From Dehalococcoidia bacterium (GTDB lineage: Bacteria > Chloroflexota > Dehalococcoidia > Lucifugimonadales > Lucifugimonadaceae): a stretch of DNA of 40,315 nucleotides. Position 1 is the first letter of the stretch, and every line of letters starts with the position of its first letter. Positions 25,222 to 32,574 of this stretch are shown here, piece after piece. Location: assembly GCA_028285005.1 (NCBI GenBank), contig JANQQP010000026.1:1-40315 (forward strand), given 5' to 3'. A program made the position numbers and the translations under genes. Below the pieces are notes generated by a model. That model was not told where the DNA came from and ran no database searches. It was given only the letters and a program-made list of their open reading frames with translations.

Positions 25222-25872
25222 TTAGTGCGGATGCTCCCGGTGCTGCTCATCGCCAGCGTGAACGTGGCCCTCTGGACCTAGCCTGCGCCTGTGGTAGACC
25301 AGGCTATGCAGCAATATCGCCACTCCGAGCGCTGTCACACCGAACACTACATCCGGGCTCACCGGAACCAGTGGGCTCAGTGTGGAAACGAGATATACGA
25401 GATAACCCAGCGTTGCGCCCCACAGTGTCGGGTGCTCAAGGCGGGAATTGAACGCGATGGTGATGAAGCCAATAACGAAATATGCGGGCAGAGCCGCAAA
25501 CGGAGTGATACCGAGCACAACACCGGTCAGGCTCGAAACGCCATCGCCGCCTCGGAAGCGGGTAAACGGCGAGTTCCAGTGGCCCAGGATCACAGCAGAT
25601 GCAGGCAACAGCAGCCACACATCGTCCAGGGTGAGCAGCCGTGCGATCAAGATGGCAGTAAGGCCCTTGGCCGAGTCGATAAAGAAGACCCAGACGCCAG
25701 CCGACCTCGAAACTTCACGCCAAACATTCGTCGCACCCGCCTGCCGAGTGCCGATCTGGAAGATATCTTTGCCGTATAGTCGACCCGCCAGGTACGCCGT
25801 AGGCACACTTCCCAGGAAGTATGCGATCACCGCCGCAACTGCGAGCATCGAAAACGTAGGAGCATCTGCCAT
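25222..25872 (-). CDS. plsY: PlsY-like glycerol-3-phosphate acyltransferase
   Basis: The integral membrane product (216 residues) follows PlsY, which transfers acyl groups from acyl-phosphate to glycerol 3-phosphate in the first step of phospholipid synthesis. Motif 1 is GSVPTAYLAGRLYGKD...AGATNV (21-50), with DSAKG at 66-70, motif 2 GHWNSPFTRFRGGDGV (97-112) and motif 3 near EHPTLWG. Two key positions differ from the family: GSGNIGATN reads GTRQAGATN, and the GGKG lysine is Asp110. The enzyme may be altered or may belong to a divergent PlsY clade. The C-terminus is His-rich. The ATG at 25872 lacks a ribosome site but has TATACT ten bases upstream. Confidence 0.82.
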   Translation of the reverse strand: MADAPTFSMLAVAAVIAYFLGSVPTAYLAGRLYGKDIFQIGTRQAGATNVWREVSRSAGVWVFFIDSAKGLTAILIARLLTLDDVWLLLPASAVILGHWNSPFTRFRGGDGVSSLTGVVLGITPFAALPAYFVIGFITIAFNSRLEHPTLWGATLGYLVYLVSTLSPLVPVSPDVVFGVTALGVAILLHSLVYHRRRLGPEGHVHAGDEQHREHPH

Positions 25873-25882
25873 ATCGCCGAAA

Positions 25883-25888
25883 AGTATA
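25883..25888 (-). promoter_or_regulatory. Possible -10 box for a near-leaderless plsY transcript
   Basis: On the minus strand TATACT lies ten bases upstream of the plsY ATG, which would place the transcription start about 4 nt before the start codon. The absence of any Shine-Dalgarno fits leaderless initiation. No good -35 box is visible, so this is a weak prediction. Confidence 0.3.
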
Positions 25889-25983
25889 CAACGGCATACC
25901 AACAGCGGCACACGTTCCAACTCGCACCCGGTTATGCGGCACTTCCCAGTTCAGACACCTAATCACACGGTACCGACTGCATA

Positions 25984-27297
25984 TTGACAGACGAATCAGC
26001 CTCAACCTCGCTTAGCCGTCCCAAACCAACTCCGCCCGCCACCGGCAACCGCGGGCGATTCGTCGACGCCGTGAAAGACTCCGGCCTCAGGCGATTCACG
26101 ACAGGCACGCTCATCTGGGGTACGGCGCACCAGATGATCACCCTTACGCAGGGTGTCGTACTGATCGAAATCCTGGAGGCCGACCGTATCTGGCTCGCCT
26201 TCCTGGGGGGAGCAGTCGGAGGCGTCAACGTCCTGACGGCCCTTTTCGGCGGAATACTGGCCGACCGAGTACCCCGTAAGTTCCTGCTCATGCTCGGCTC
26301 GACAGTCATCGCAATACCCATGCTCGCTGTCGCCGTCTTGCATGCAGTTGATGCCCTCGAACCGTGGCATCTGCTTGTGGCGGGAGGAGCACAGGGCTTC
26401 TCACTGGCTCTCGACTGGGTTTCAAGGCTATCTCTGCTGCCGACGATGGTCTCTCGAAGAATCATGGTTAGCGCGCTGTCTATCGACCAGGCCAGCTTCA
26501 ACGCGGCCCGAGTCATTGGGCCTCTGCTGGCAGCAGGCATGATCGCCTGGACCGGCGCCACCTCCTCGTACGCCATCATCACCGGCCTCTTCGCTGTTGC
26601 CATCCTGATCTACACAACCTTCAGGCGTCCGGTCGAGAATGGAGCTGCGGAGAAGAAGCAGAAGATGGGCTTCGGAACCGTGGTACACGAACTGAAAGAG
26701 GCGGGACAGGCGTTGCGGAGCGACACCGTCCTGAGCATCAATGTGCTGTTCACGGCCGTGAACGCCATGATGCTCGGCGGCTTCGTCTTCATGGTCGCGG
26801 CGTTCGTGAACGAGTTCTTCGGCACAGGCGAGTTCGGCAACGGCCTGATCTTTGGCGCGACGGGGACTGGTGCGTTTATCGGAGCGATGATCGTCGCCTA
26901 CCGCGGCGGCACCTCTTCGGCCGGCACGGGGCTCATAGTTAGCAACCTGCTCTTTGCAGGGTTTGCGGTGCTGTATGCGGTTTCGGGCAACACATGGATC
27001 GCGGCGAGCGTCGCCTTCTTCTTCGGACTGTTCAACGCCTATCACATTGCACTCGGCATAGCGGCGATTCAGACGAATGTGCCGGACCACGTGCGAGGAC
27101 GGGTGACCGGGGTTTACGAACTGGCGTGGGCCAGCTTCCCGCTCGGAGGCCTGATAGTGGGCTCGATGGCGGAGCTGGTCGGCCTACGAGGAGCGCTAGC
27201 GCTGGCGGCCGGAGCCGTGGCCGCAATCACGCTCGGTGTGTACGCCTTCAGCCCGAGGCTGCGGGCGCTGAGCCTGCGCCCTAGTGAAGGGGAGTAG
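25984..27297 (+). CDS. Major facilitator superfamily transporter (MFS_3/EntS-like exporter)
   Basis: This 437-residue secondary transporter has about 12 hydrophobic spans and the MFS loop 2-3 signature GGILADRVPRKFLL near residues 88-101. A second-half counterpart GVYELAWASFPLGGLIVGSM lies near 375. The pattern resembles MFS_3 exporters such as EntS and macrolide effluxers, which export small molecules by proton antiport. The substrate is unknown. The TTG at 25984 opens the frame and gives a 35-residue cytosolic Pro/Thr-rich lead. The GTG at 26071 (VKDSGLRRF) would remove most of it and is equally plausible. It is divergent from plsY and is followed by a large repeat module. Confidence 0.87.
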   Translation: MTDESASTSLSRPKPTPPATGNRGRFVDAVKDSGLRRFTTGTLIWGTAHQMITLTQGVVLIEILEADRIWLAFLGGAVGGVNVLTALFGGILADRVPRKFLLMLGSTVIAIPMLAVAVLHAVDALEPWHLLVAGGAQGFSLALDWVSRLSLLPTMVSRRIMVSALSIDQASFNAARVIGPLLAAGMIAWTGATSSYAIITGLFAVAILIYTTFRRPVENGAAEKKQKMGFGTVVHELKEAGQALRSDTVLSINVLFTAVNAMMLGGFVFMVAAFVNEFFGTGEFGNGLIFGATGTGAFIGAMIVAYRGGTSSAGTGLIVSNLLFAGFAVLYAVSGNTWIAASVAFFFGLFNAYHIALGIAAIQTNVPDHVRGRVTGVYELAWASFPLGGLIVGSMAELVGLRGALALAAGAVAAITLGVYAFSPRLRALSLRPSEGE

Positions 27298-27310
27298 AGG
27301 GCGGGCGTTC

Positions 27311-27596
27311 GCTCTCCTCCAATCGCTAAGGAGGGAGAGCATGGCGCCTCCCTTCGGCGGGCTCAGAGTGGCAGCTGCCTGTCATTCTGAACTTGATTCA
27401 GAATCTCTCGCTTCAGGAGGGATCCGCGGTCAGATCCCTCCGCGATGGTCGGGATGACAAACCGCTTCCCCTCTCCCTTGATGGGAGAGGGATTAAGGGA
27501 GAGGGTGTTGTCGGCCACAGGCCCACGGCTTGACGAGCCGTGGCCACCCTTCGACAGGCTCAGGATGGCTGTCTGTTTCTCCCAATTTGGGAGAGG
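27311..27596. repeat. Composite intergenic repeat module 4
   Basis: Between the convergent MFS and Kelch genes lie an imperfect C hairpin (27311-27340), a type B unit (27381-27407, identical over 27 bp to 3274-3300) and an inverted A unit (27429-27459). Next is a C unit (27469-27507, identical over 39 bp to the one at 23081), then a damaged D unit. A type E unit (27544-27569) and a final hairpin TCTCCCA-ATT-TGGGAGA (27578-27594) close the module. It holds no gene. Confidence 0.88.
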
Positions 27597-27714
27597 GGAT
27601 TGAGCGCCCGATACGCGAACCGGCCCGGCACGCTCTTTGCACAGGTGGAGCTTTTTCAAACTCTCAGGATGTGCGTACATCACCTGTGGTTGGGATGCAA
27701 GAGCGCACCGGACC

Positions 27715-27737
27715 GGTAGCCTGGAGAGGAGGCTACC
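27715..27737. terminator. Stem-loop after the Kelch gene
   Basis: GGTAGCCT and AGGCTACC form a perfect 8-bp stem around a seven-base loop, 46 bp beyond the stop of the reverse-strand Kelch gene. There is no T-run, so it may be an mRNA-end stabiliser or a factor-dependent terminator rather than an intrinsic one. Confidence 0.4.
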
Positions 27738-27782
27738 CACACCGACTGGCAGGCGATCGGGTAGCTTGGAATGGCTGATTGA

Positions 27783-29393
27783 TCACGGCACCAGTGACAT
27801 CATGTCGCCATTGCCGGGGATTTCCAGTGCCAGAGGATGCTCAATGTAGGTCAGCGGGTCCCGCCGACCCCCCACGACAATAACGCGGCCCTCGCGTGTG
27901 GCAAGCACGGGGGTTCGAGGTTCAACTACGAACGGAAACGCTGCATCGGTGCTGAACCATTGCGCCGACTGCGGGTCGAAAACCCACAGGTCGTTCGCCC
28001 TCTGGACTGAGAACCCGCTCGTGAGGTTTCCACCTACAATGGCGACTCGGCCGTCCGGCGTCATACCTGCAGCGAAGTCCCTTCTGCGTTCTCCAGGTCC
28101 CAGGTCGCTCGTCCACGAATCCGTACCGATGTCATAGACATAGCTTTCCTGGCCGCCAAGCGCCATCACAGTGCTGCTGTCCAGCAATACAGCCTTATAG
28201 ATATCCTCGGCTGGAGCATCTGGTCCGCGGGTCCATTCATTGGTGACTGGATCAAATAGATCAACCACGTGTGAATCACGGCTCGACCCGCCGAAGGAAT
28301 CACCTGAGTGCTCGCCAGTTCCGATCACCATCACTCGCCCGTCGGGCAAGTTCAAGACCTGCGTGAACGTTCGTGGGACCGAGGTCTCGCCCGCCTCAGA
28401 CCAGACGCCGGTCGCGGGATCGAAGACTTCAGCTGTCGTATCAGCGGCCCCCGCGGCCAGGTTGTCCGTGAAGCCGCCGAATATCAGGACCCTTCCGTCA
28501 GTCATCTCGACATAAGCAAACGAGTCGCGTACGACGTTGAGCCTGCCGCTGTCTGACCATGTGTTGGTAGACGGATCCCAGATTTCTGAGGAATCGGTGC
28601 TATTGAGTCCGTCGAAGCCCCCAATCGCCAGAACGCGGCCATCGTCCAGTTCCACCAGCCCAAGAAAACCTCGTCCCTGACCCAATACGCCTGCGCCGCT
28701 CCAAGTATTCGTCACGGGATCGTAGATCTCGGCCTCAAGAACCATCCCCTCAGCATTCCTGCCTCCGGCGACCAGGATCCGACCGTCTGCTAGCTCTATG
28801 GCCTTGTGTTCGTACCTAGGGTGAATCATGGCTGCAAGTTGCGTCCACGCACCGAATTCCTGTGGAGGTGTCTGCGTCGGTCCTACGGTCGCCGTCGGCT
28901 CTGGAGTTGGGTTGGCGGGCGCCGTAGCTGTCGCGTTCGATTGGGCCTCAGCAGTTGCTGTTGCACCGCTGTCTATCGCTTCCGCTGTCGCCGTAGCGCT
29001 GTCATTGGCGGTCTGTACTGTTGCCTCGAGGTCAGGAGCAGGTATCGGCTGCGTCGGACCGACAGGTGGCGCGGTTGGAGTTGCTGCTGGTACAGGCTCC
29101 ATCGGGCCTTCCGGGCCGCGGCTAAGCACAAGGAACAGCAGTGCTGCTATCGCTGCGAGCAGGATTGTTGCCGCTGGAGCGGCGTATCTCATTTGCGCGA
29201 TCTTCATCGGATTCCTCCACCGCGGGAACGTGATGGCATCCAGTAGTTGCCAGAGCACACTCGGTGCATCCGGCTCGCCCAGCTTCGGGCTGATTGTTTG
29301 CCAGGTTCCCAGCGGCAGATTCCTGTTCTGTGCCTCGGCACGGAACAGCGTTGAAAGCTGCCTCTCCAGTGTGGTGTCGTCGAATGTGCTCAC
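27783..29393 (-). CDS. Transmembrane Kelch-propeller protein, probable anti-sigma/receptor partner
   Basis: The 536-residue protein has a cytosolic N-terminus (1-70), one transmembrane helix (about 71-91) and an Ala/Thr/Pro-rich linker with repeated ATATAEA units (100-178). An external beta-propeller follows. Seven DGRV-hGG Kelch strands are visible at about 203, 251, 299, 351, 407, 447 and 501. The GTG start overlaps the stop of the ECF sigma gene by four bases (GTGA), so the two are co-translated. By analogy with sigma/anti-sigma operons, the N-terminal 70 residues would bind the sigma factor and the propeller would sense or bind something outside. No zinc-binding HxxxCxxC is present, so the N-terminal domain is not a standard zf-HC2. 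Confidence 0.85.
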   Translation of the reverse strand: MSTFDDTTLERQLSTLFRAEAQNRNLPLGTWQTISPKLGEPDAPSVLWQLLDAITFPRWRNPMKIAQMRYAAPAATILLAAIAALLFLVLSRGPEGPMEPVPAATPTAPPVGPTQPIPAPDLEATVQTANDSATATAEAIDSGATATAEAQSNATATAPANPTPEPTATVGPTQTPPQEFGAWTQLAAMIHPRYEHKAIELADGRILVAGGRNAEGMVLEAEIYDPVTNTWSGAGVLGQGRGFLGLVELDDGRVLAIGGFDGLNSTDSSEIWDPSTNTWSDSGRLNVVRDSFAYVEMTDGRVLIFGGFTDNLAAGAADTTAEVFDPATGVWSEAGETSVPRTFTQVLNLPDGRVMVIGTGEHSGDSFGGSSRDSHVVDLFDPVTNEWTRGPDAPAEDIYKAVLLDSSTVMALGGQESYVYDIGTDSWTSDLGPGERRRDFAAGMTPDGRVAIVGGNLTSGFSVQRANDLWVFDPQSAQWFSTDAAFPFVVEPRTPVLATREGRVIVVGGRRDPLTYIEHPLALEIPGNGDMMSLVP

Positions 29394-29989
29394 GACTGCG
29401 CCTCCCCTCTAGCCGGGCGGCCTTCGCCAAAGCCCGGACTGGCGGCTACTGCATCCCTGAGCGCCGCCGTGGCGCGGTGCAGCCGTGACTTGACCGTCCC
29501 AACCCGCCAGCCTGTCGACTCGGCTATCTCAGGTAGGGAGAGATCGTTGAAGAATCGAAGTACGAGCACGGTCCTGTGCTCAACGGAAAGAGTGCGGAGA
29601 GCCGACTGCAGCATGGCTGCGGTTTCGGTATTCAGCGCTGACTGCTCAGGGGAGATGCCAGCGTCTGCGACGGTGAACGCGTGCTCTTCGGGCACTCGAT
29701 TCAGGCTCTTGCGGCTGGTCAGGTTGGATATGCAGTTGATGAGTAGCCGGTTGAGCCATGCACGCAGGTTGGTACCGGCCTTGAAGGAGCGGATCTTCTT
29801 CCAGGCCCGGATCAGCGTTTCCTGTACGGCTTCTTCGGCAGTGTCGGCGTTGCGAGTGATGAGCAGGGCGGTGCGATAGAGGTGGTCGCCGTGAAAATCG
29901 AGGACACGGCGGAAAGCTTCCTGGTCGCCCTGCTGGCAGCGCAGAATTGCTTCTTTCTCGATCGATGATGTGAGTACGGCGTCGGTCAA
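29390..29989 (-). CDS. ECF-family RNA polymerase sigma factor
   Basis: This 199-residue sigma factor has region 2 (GDQEAFRRVLDFHGDHLYRTALLITRNADTAEEAVQETLIRAW, then LRAWLNRLLINCISNL). Region 4 has LSVEHRTVLVLRFFNDLSLPEIAESTG and VGTVKSRLHRATAAL, the -35-binding helix-turn-helix. It starts at TTG 29989; no ATG or GTG suits the homology and an upstream frame is soon closed by a stop. The gene is the first of a two-gene operon with the transmembrane Kelch protein. Its own promoter region holds an extended -10 within an inverted repeat, which suggests negative control by a dimeric regulator. Subgroup and regulon are unknown. Confidence 0.92.
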   Translation of the reverse strand: MTDAVLTSSIEKEAILRCQQGDQEAFRRVLDFHGDHLYRTALLITRNADTAEEAVQETLIRAWKKIRSFKAGTNLRAWLNRLLINCISNLTSRKSLNRVPEEHAFTVADAGISPEQSALNTETAAMLQSALRTLSVEHRTVLVLRFFNDLSLPEIAESTGWRVGTVKSRLHRATAALRDAVAASPGFGEGRPARGEAQS

Positions 29990-30010
29990 CTGGTTTTGCC
30001 CGTGCGGTTT

Positions 30011-30035
30011 GCCCTGTCACTTATAACAACAGGGC
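30011..30035 (-). promoter_or_regulatory. Extended -10 promoter inside an inverted repeat, upstream of the sigma operon
   Basis: GCCCTGT (30011-30017) and ACAGGGC (30029-30035) form a 7-bp inverted repeat with an 11-base centre. On the minus strand that centre includes TGTTATAAG, an extended -10 (TGn then TATAAG, 30020-30025). Transcription would start about 24 nt before the TTG of the sigma gene. A repressor dimer on this repeat would block the promoter. An alternative reading is a simple hairpin. Confidence 0.42.
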
Positions 30036-30172
30036 GACGAGCGCAAAGGTTCCCAGTGGGCTATGGGCAGGTTCTGGAACAGGCGAATTAGAGTTGCGGC
30101 GGTGTCGAACTCTTGTTGGGCTGGATGTAATATTTTTGGTCGGTCGAAGGCCAATCGCCAGGGAATGGGTAA

Positions 30173-30625
30173 ATGACTAAACGGGTTTTCGCTTCGTTGC
30201 TGTTTTCAGTGTTAGCTACGACCGCAGTTGCGTGCGGATCTGAGGACCCTCTACCCACGCGAGAGCCTGAGCAAGTGGTTTTCCGCGAGGACAGCACCTT
30301 CGGCATCGACGATTTCCTGGAAGCCGGATTCGAGGATTCCGAGGAGTTGTCAGCAACGAACTTGCCGATAGCCAGCTCGATCTGGTCAGGCACCTACAAG
30401 GGTCGTGATGTTGAGGTGCGGTTCTACGAGCTTCATGAGCACGCTGCAGGTCCAGGTGTGAACTCAGCGAAGGCGATTGTGGATGCCAACAAGGTAGGTG
30501 AGGGGACAGCCACTCCTGAGGTTTCTGGATTCACCCAGTATGTGGTTGCCGGGAATGCGGTGATTCTTTGCGACGACGCGGAGCTATGCCTGGAGCTTGC
30601 GAGGTCTATTCCGTCCGGCGCGTGA
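30173..30625 (+). CDS. Small lipoprotein of unknown function
   Basis: The 150-residue product has a signal peptide ending in the lipobox AVAC (Cys21), so it should be anchored on the outer face of the membrane. After a short PLPTREPEQ linker the mature part is acidic. It has two further cysteines close together (LCDDAELCLELA, about 132-139) that could form a disulfide. I do not recognise a family. The ATG has AGGG at about nine bases. The gene is divergent from the sigma/Kelch operon and convergent with ccmE, with only six bases between the stops. It may belong to the regulon of the adjacent sigma factor, which is inferred from position only. Confidence 0.75.
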   Translation: MTKRVFASLLFSVLATTAVACGSEDPLPTREPEQVVFREDSTFGIDDFLEAGFEDSEELSATNLPIASSIWSGTYKGRDVEVRFYELHEHAAGPGVNSAKAIVDANKVGEGTATPEVSGFTQYVVAGNAVILCDDAELCLELARSIPSGA

Positions 30626-30631
30626 GAGTGA

Positions 30632-31207
30632 TCAGGCGTTGTCGCGGAAGTAGTCTGGCTGGTACGGCGGCGGAAGTGGCAGGCCAGCGTCTTGCGCCTC
30701 GATCTCGGCACGCTCCTGCTCGGTCAGGTACTTCGAGGGGCAGCGGACCGTGAGCGTTTCGGCCTCAAAGATGCGGTCAGAGCCCATGCGGCCCTGGAGG
30801 ATGATCTCCGAGTGGTCGTTGAAGAAGACCTGGCCGATCTCGCCCTTGTAGCTGACGTTCATCTGCGTGACGCCGCCTTCGTCTACGAGATCGAATGTGG
30901 CCGTGACGCCGTCTGCTGAGCGGACGTATGAGTTCTCGACGAGCTTGCCGATCACTCCGACCGTGCGGTCTTCTGGAGTAGCACCTGATTCGACCACGTC
31001 CTCGACGGTGTTGAAACGAACTGTAGCGCTGTCGAAAGCGGTTACGCCAAAGTAGATGAGACCGGCGGCGATGAGCACGAAGACGATGCCGATCTTCAGG
31101 CGCGGGCTGAATAGCGTAGCCGTCCGAGCAGATGGCTGGTCGGCGAAGAGCTCGTCTTCAACATTCGCTTGAGGTCCGTTGTCCGGACTGGCGGCTTCGT
31201 TTGTCAT
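30632..31207 (-). CDS. ccmE: Cytochrome c maturation haem chaperone CcmE, Cys-type
   Basis: CcmE binds haem covalently outside the membrane and passes it to apocytochrome c. The 191-residue protein has a cytosolic lead, one transmembrane anchor (about 36-55) and an OB-fold domain (VRFNTVEDVVE, RTVGVIGKLVENS, VSYKGEIGQVF, EIILQGRM). In place of the usual His-x3-Tyr haem site it has CPSKY, with Cys156 and Tyr160. This Cys-type variant is known from archaea and some anaerobes and binds haem through Cys. A soluble C-terminal tail is Pro-rich. It is last in a reverse-strand cluster after ccmC and the ccmD-like gene, 16 bp from the latter. Confidence 0.92.
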   Translation of the reverse strand: MTNEAASPDNGPQANVEDELFADQPSARTATLFSPRLKIGIVFVLIAAGLIYFGVTAFDSATVRFNTVEDVVESGATPEDRTVGVIGKLVENSYVRSADGVTATFDLVDEGGVTQMNVSYKGEIGQVFFNDHSEIILQGRMGSDRIFEAETLTVRCPSKYLTEQERAEIEAQDAGLPLPPPYQPDYFRDNA

Positions 31208-31223
31208 CTGAGGCTAAATTGGC

Positions 31224-31772
31224 TTAGCTGTTTGCGTTCCTCTTGATAGTAGCCTGCAATCGGGCCAACTGTCGTTGTAGTTCACGCTGTTTTCTCGATA
31301 CGAAGAATATGTAGGCGAAGAAGCCTGCCCAGGTGATGGCGAAGACGGCGAACAGGAACGACAGGTTCGTTTCCAGTCTGCCACTCTCCCTTTCTACGAC
31401 GCTGACCGCTACCCCGTTTCGTGATGTGACGGTAATTGCTGCAAAGCGCTCCTGGTGGTCACGCAGCCGGCTCACTACCTCTATAGGCTCATCAGCCTGA
31501 GTCGCAACCCAGCGGTCGCCAGCCTGCGTCTCGAGTCCGTACTCGGTTGAGCCTTCAACCGAGTATTCGGTGACGTTTCCGCCCGAATCGGAGAGCGCAA
31601 ACCTTTCGAGCCGGCCCTGCTCGTCCGTCAGCACTCCCACGACTATGCCGCTGGTGATCTGCTGGCCGTCCTGTGCCATTGCGGGAACGGTTTGGAGCAG
31701 CGCGAGGAAGACGATTGCGACTGCGGCCAGGACGATGGCTGCGAGTCTGAGAACGCTGGAAAGAATCGTCAA
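31224..31772 (-). CDS. Exported-domain/CcmD-like fusion protein
   Basis: The last 45 residues (LSFLFAVFAITWAGFFAYIFF, 137-158, then SRKQRELQRQLARLQ) match CcmD, the small membrane protein that helps release haem-CcmE from CcmC. Instead of the usual 40-70 residues, the protein is 182 long. It carries a signal peptide (1-34, AMA before QDG) and a beta-rich domain of unknown family (40-130) predicted outside the membrane. The start is TTG, overlapping the ccmC stop as TTGA, with GGAG about ten bases upstream. This tight coupling and the CcmC-CcmD-CcmE order support the CcmD assignment. What the added domain does is unknown. Confidence 0.78.
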   Translation of the reverse strand: MTILSSVLRLAAIVLAAVAIVFLALLQTVPAMAQDGQQITSGIVVGVLTDEQGRLERFALSDSGGNVTEYSVEGSTEYGLETQAGDRWVATQADEPIEVVSRLRDHQERFAAITVTSRNGVAVSVVERESGRLETNLSFLFAVFAITWAGFFAYIFFVSRKQRELQRQLARLQATIKRNANS

Positions 31773-32476
31773 AGAGCGGGCTCCGCATCACCGAGCGAGC
31801 GCCTGATCTCGACCAGTGCATCCTCTGTCTCACGGGTTGAGAAGCGTTCGCGGGCTATGTAGAGGAAGAGGAAGGTGAAGGCGAGTGTGGCCACCGTGAG
31901 TGTGACGCCGAACTCGCCCGAGAACGCCGATTCGGCGTCGCTGCTGGGGCCGACAATCGACGGCGGATGCGCTTGTGACCAGAGGTTGGCGGCGTAGTAG
32001 ATGATCGGGGTGTCTATCGCGCCGATCACACCGATGATGGCCGCAAGGCGCTGTCGCTGGGCGCCTGGCGGGAAGTAGGCCCGGAACATCAGGTAAGCGA
32101 CGTAAACGAAGAAGAGGATGAGGGCTGTGGTGAGCTTCGCCTCGCCCGTCCACCAGACGCCCCAGACCGGCCGGGCCCAGATCATGCCCGTGATCAGCAT
32201 CAGAGCGCCGAATACGACTCCTGTCTCGGCGGTCGCTACAGCGAGGCGGTCCCAAACTTCGTTCTTGGTCCGCAGATATGCGATTGACGCAACGGCGACG
32301 AAGATGATGGCGAGCATTGATGCCCACGCCACCGGCACGTGGATGTAGAGGATGCGCTGGATGTTGCCCTGGTTGGCTTCGGTCGGGACCCAGAAGAAGA
32401 CCATCCAAAGCGTCAGGACCATCAGGGACGCGGTGGAGATAAGAAGGAGGTTGGACGTCCTGAGGATGGAACTCAT
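31769..32476 (-). CDS. ccmC: Haem export/handling protein CcmC
   Basis: CcmC is a six-span membrane protein that loads haem onto CcmE. The 235-residue product has YIHVPVAW with the haem-ligand His46, the tryptophan-rich haem-handling loop (WARPVWGVWWTGEAKLTT, 100-117) and the second conserved His170 in the external loop QAHPPSIVG. The usual WWxWDxRLT is WWTGEAKLTT here, so the aspartate region is modified. The ATG at 32476 starts the cluster, in the order ccmC, ccmD-like, ccmE. It is separate from ccmAB, which lies 5 kb upstream on the same strand. CcmF and CcmH are not in the window. Confidence 0.94.
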   Translation of the reverse strand: MSSILRTSNLLLISTASLMVLTLWMVFFWVPTEANQGNIQRILYIHVPVAWASMLAIIFVAVASIAYLRTKNEVWDRLAVATAETGVVFGALMLITGMIWARPVWGVWWTGEAKLTTALILFFVYVAYLMFRAYFPPGAQRQRLAAIIGVIGAIDTPIIYYAANLWSQAHPPSIVGPSSDAESAFSGEFGVTLTVATLAFTFLFLYIARERFSTRETEDALVEIRRSLGDAEPAL

Positions 32477-32574
32477 TGGCGAATCCGAAAAAGCGGTTTT
32501 GGCGGCGCGTCCCTCAAGTCAGTCCGAACTGTGTGCACTTTATCACAATGAGTAGTTTGCTCACTACGTAAACA

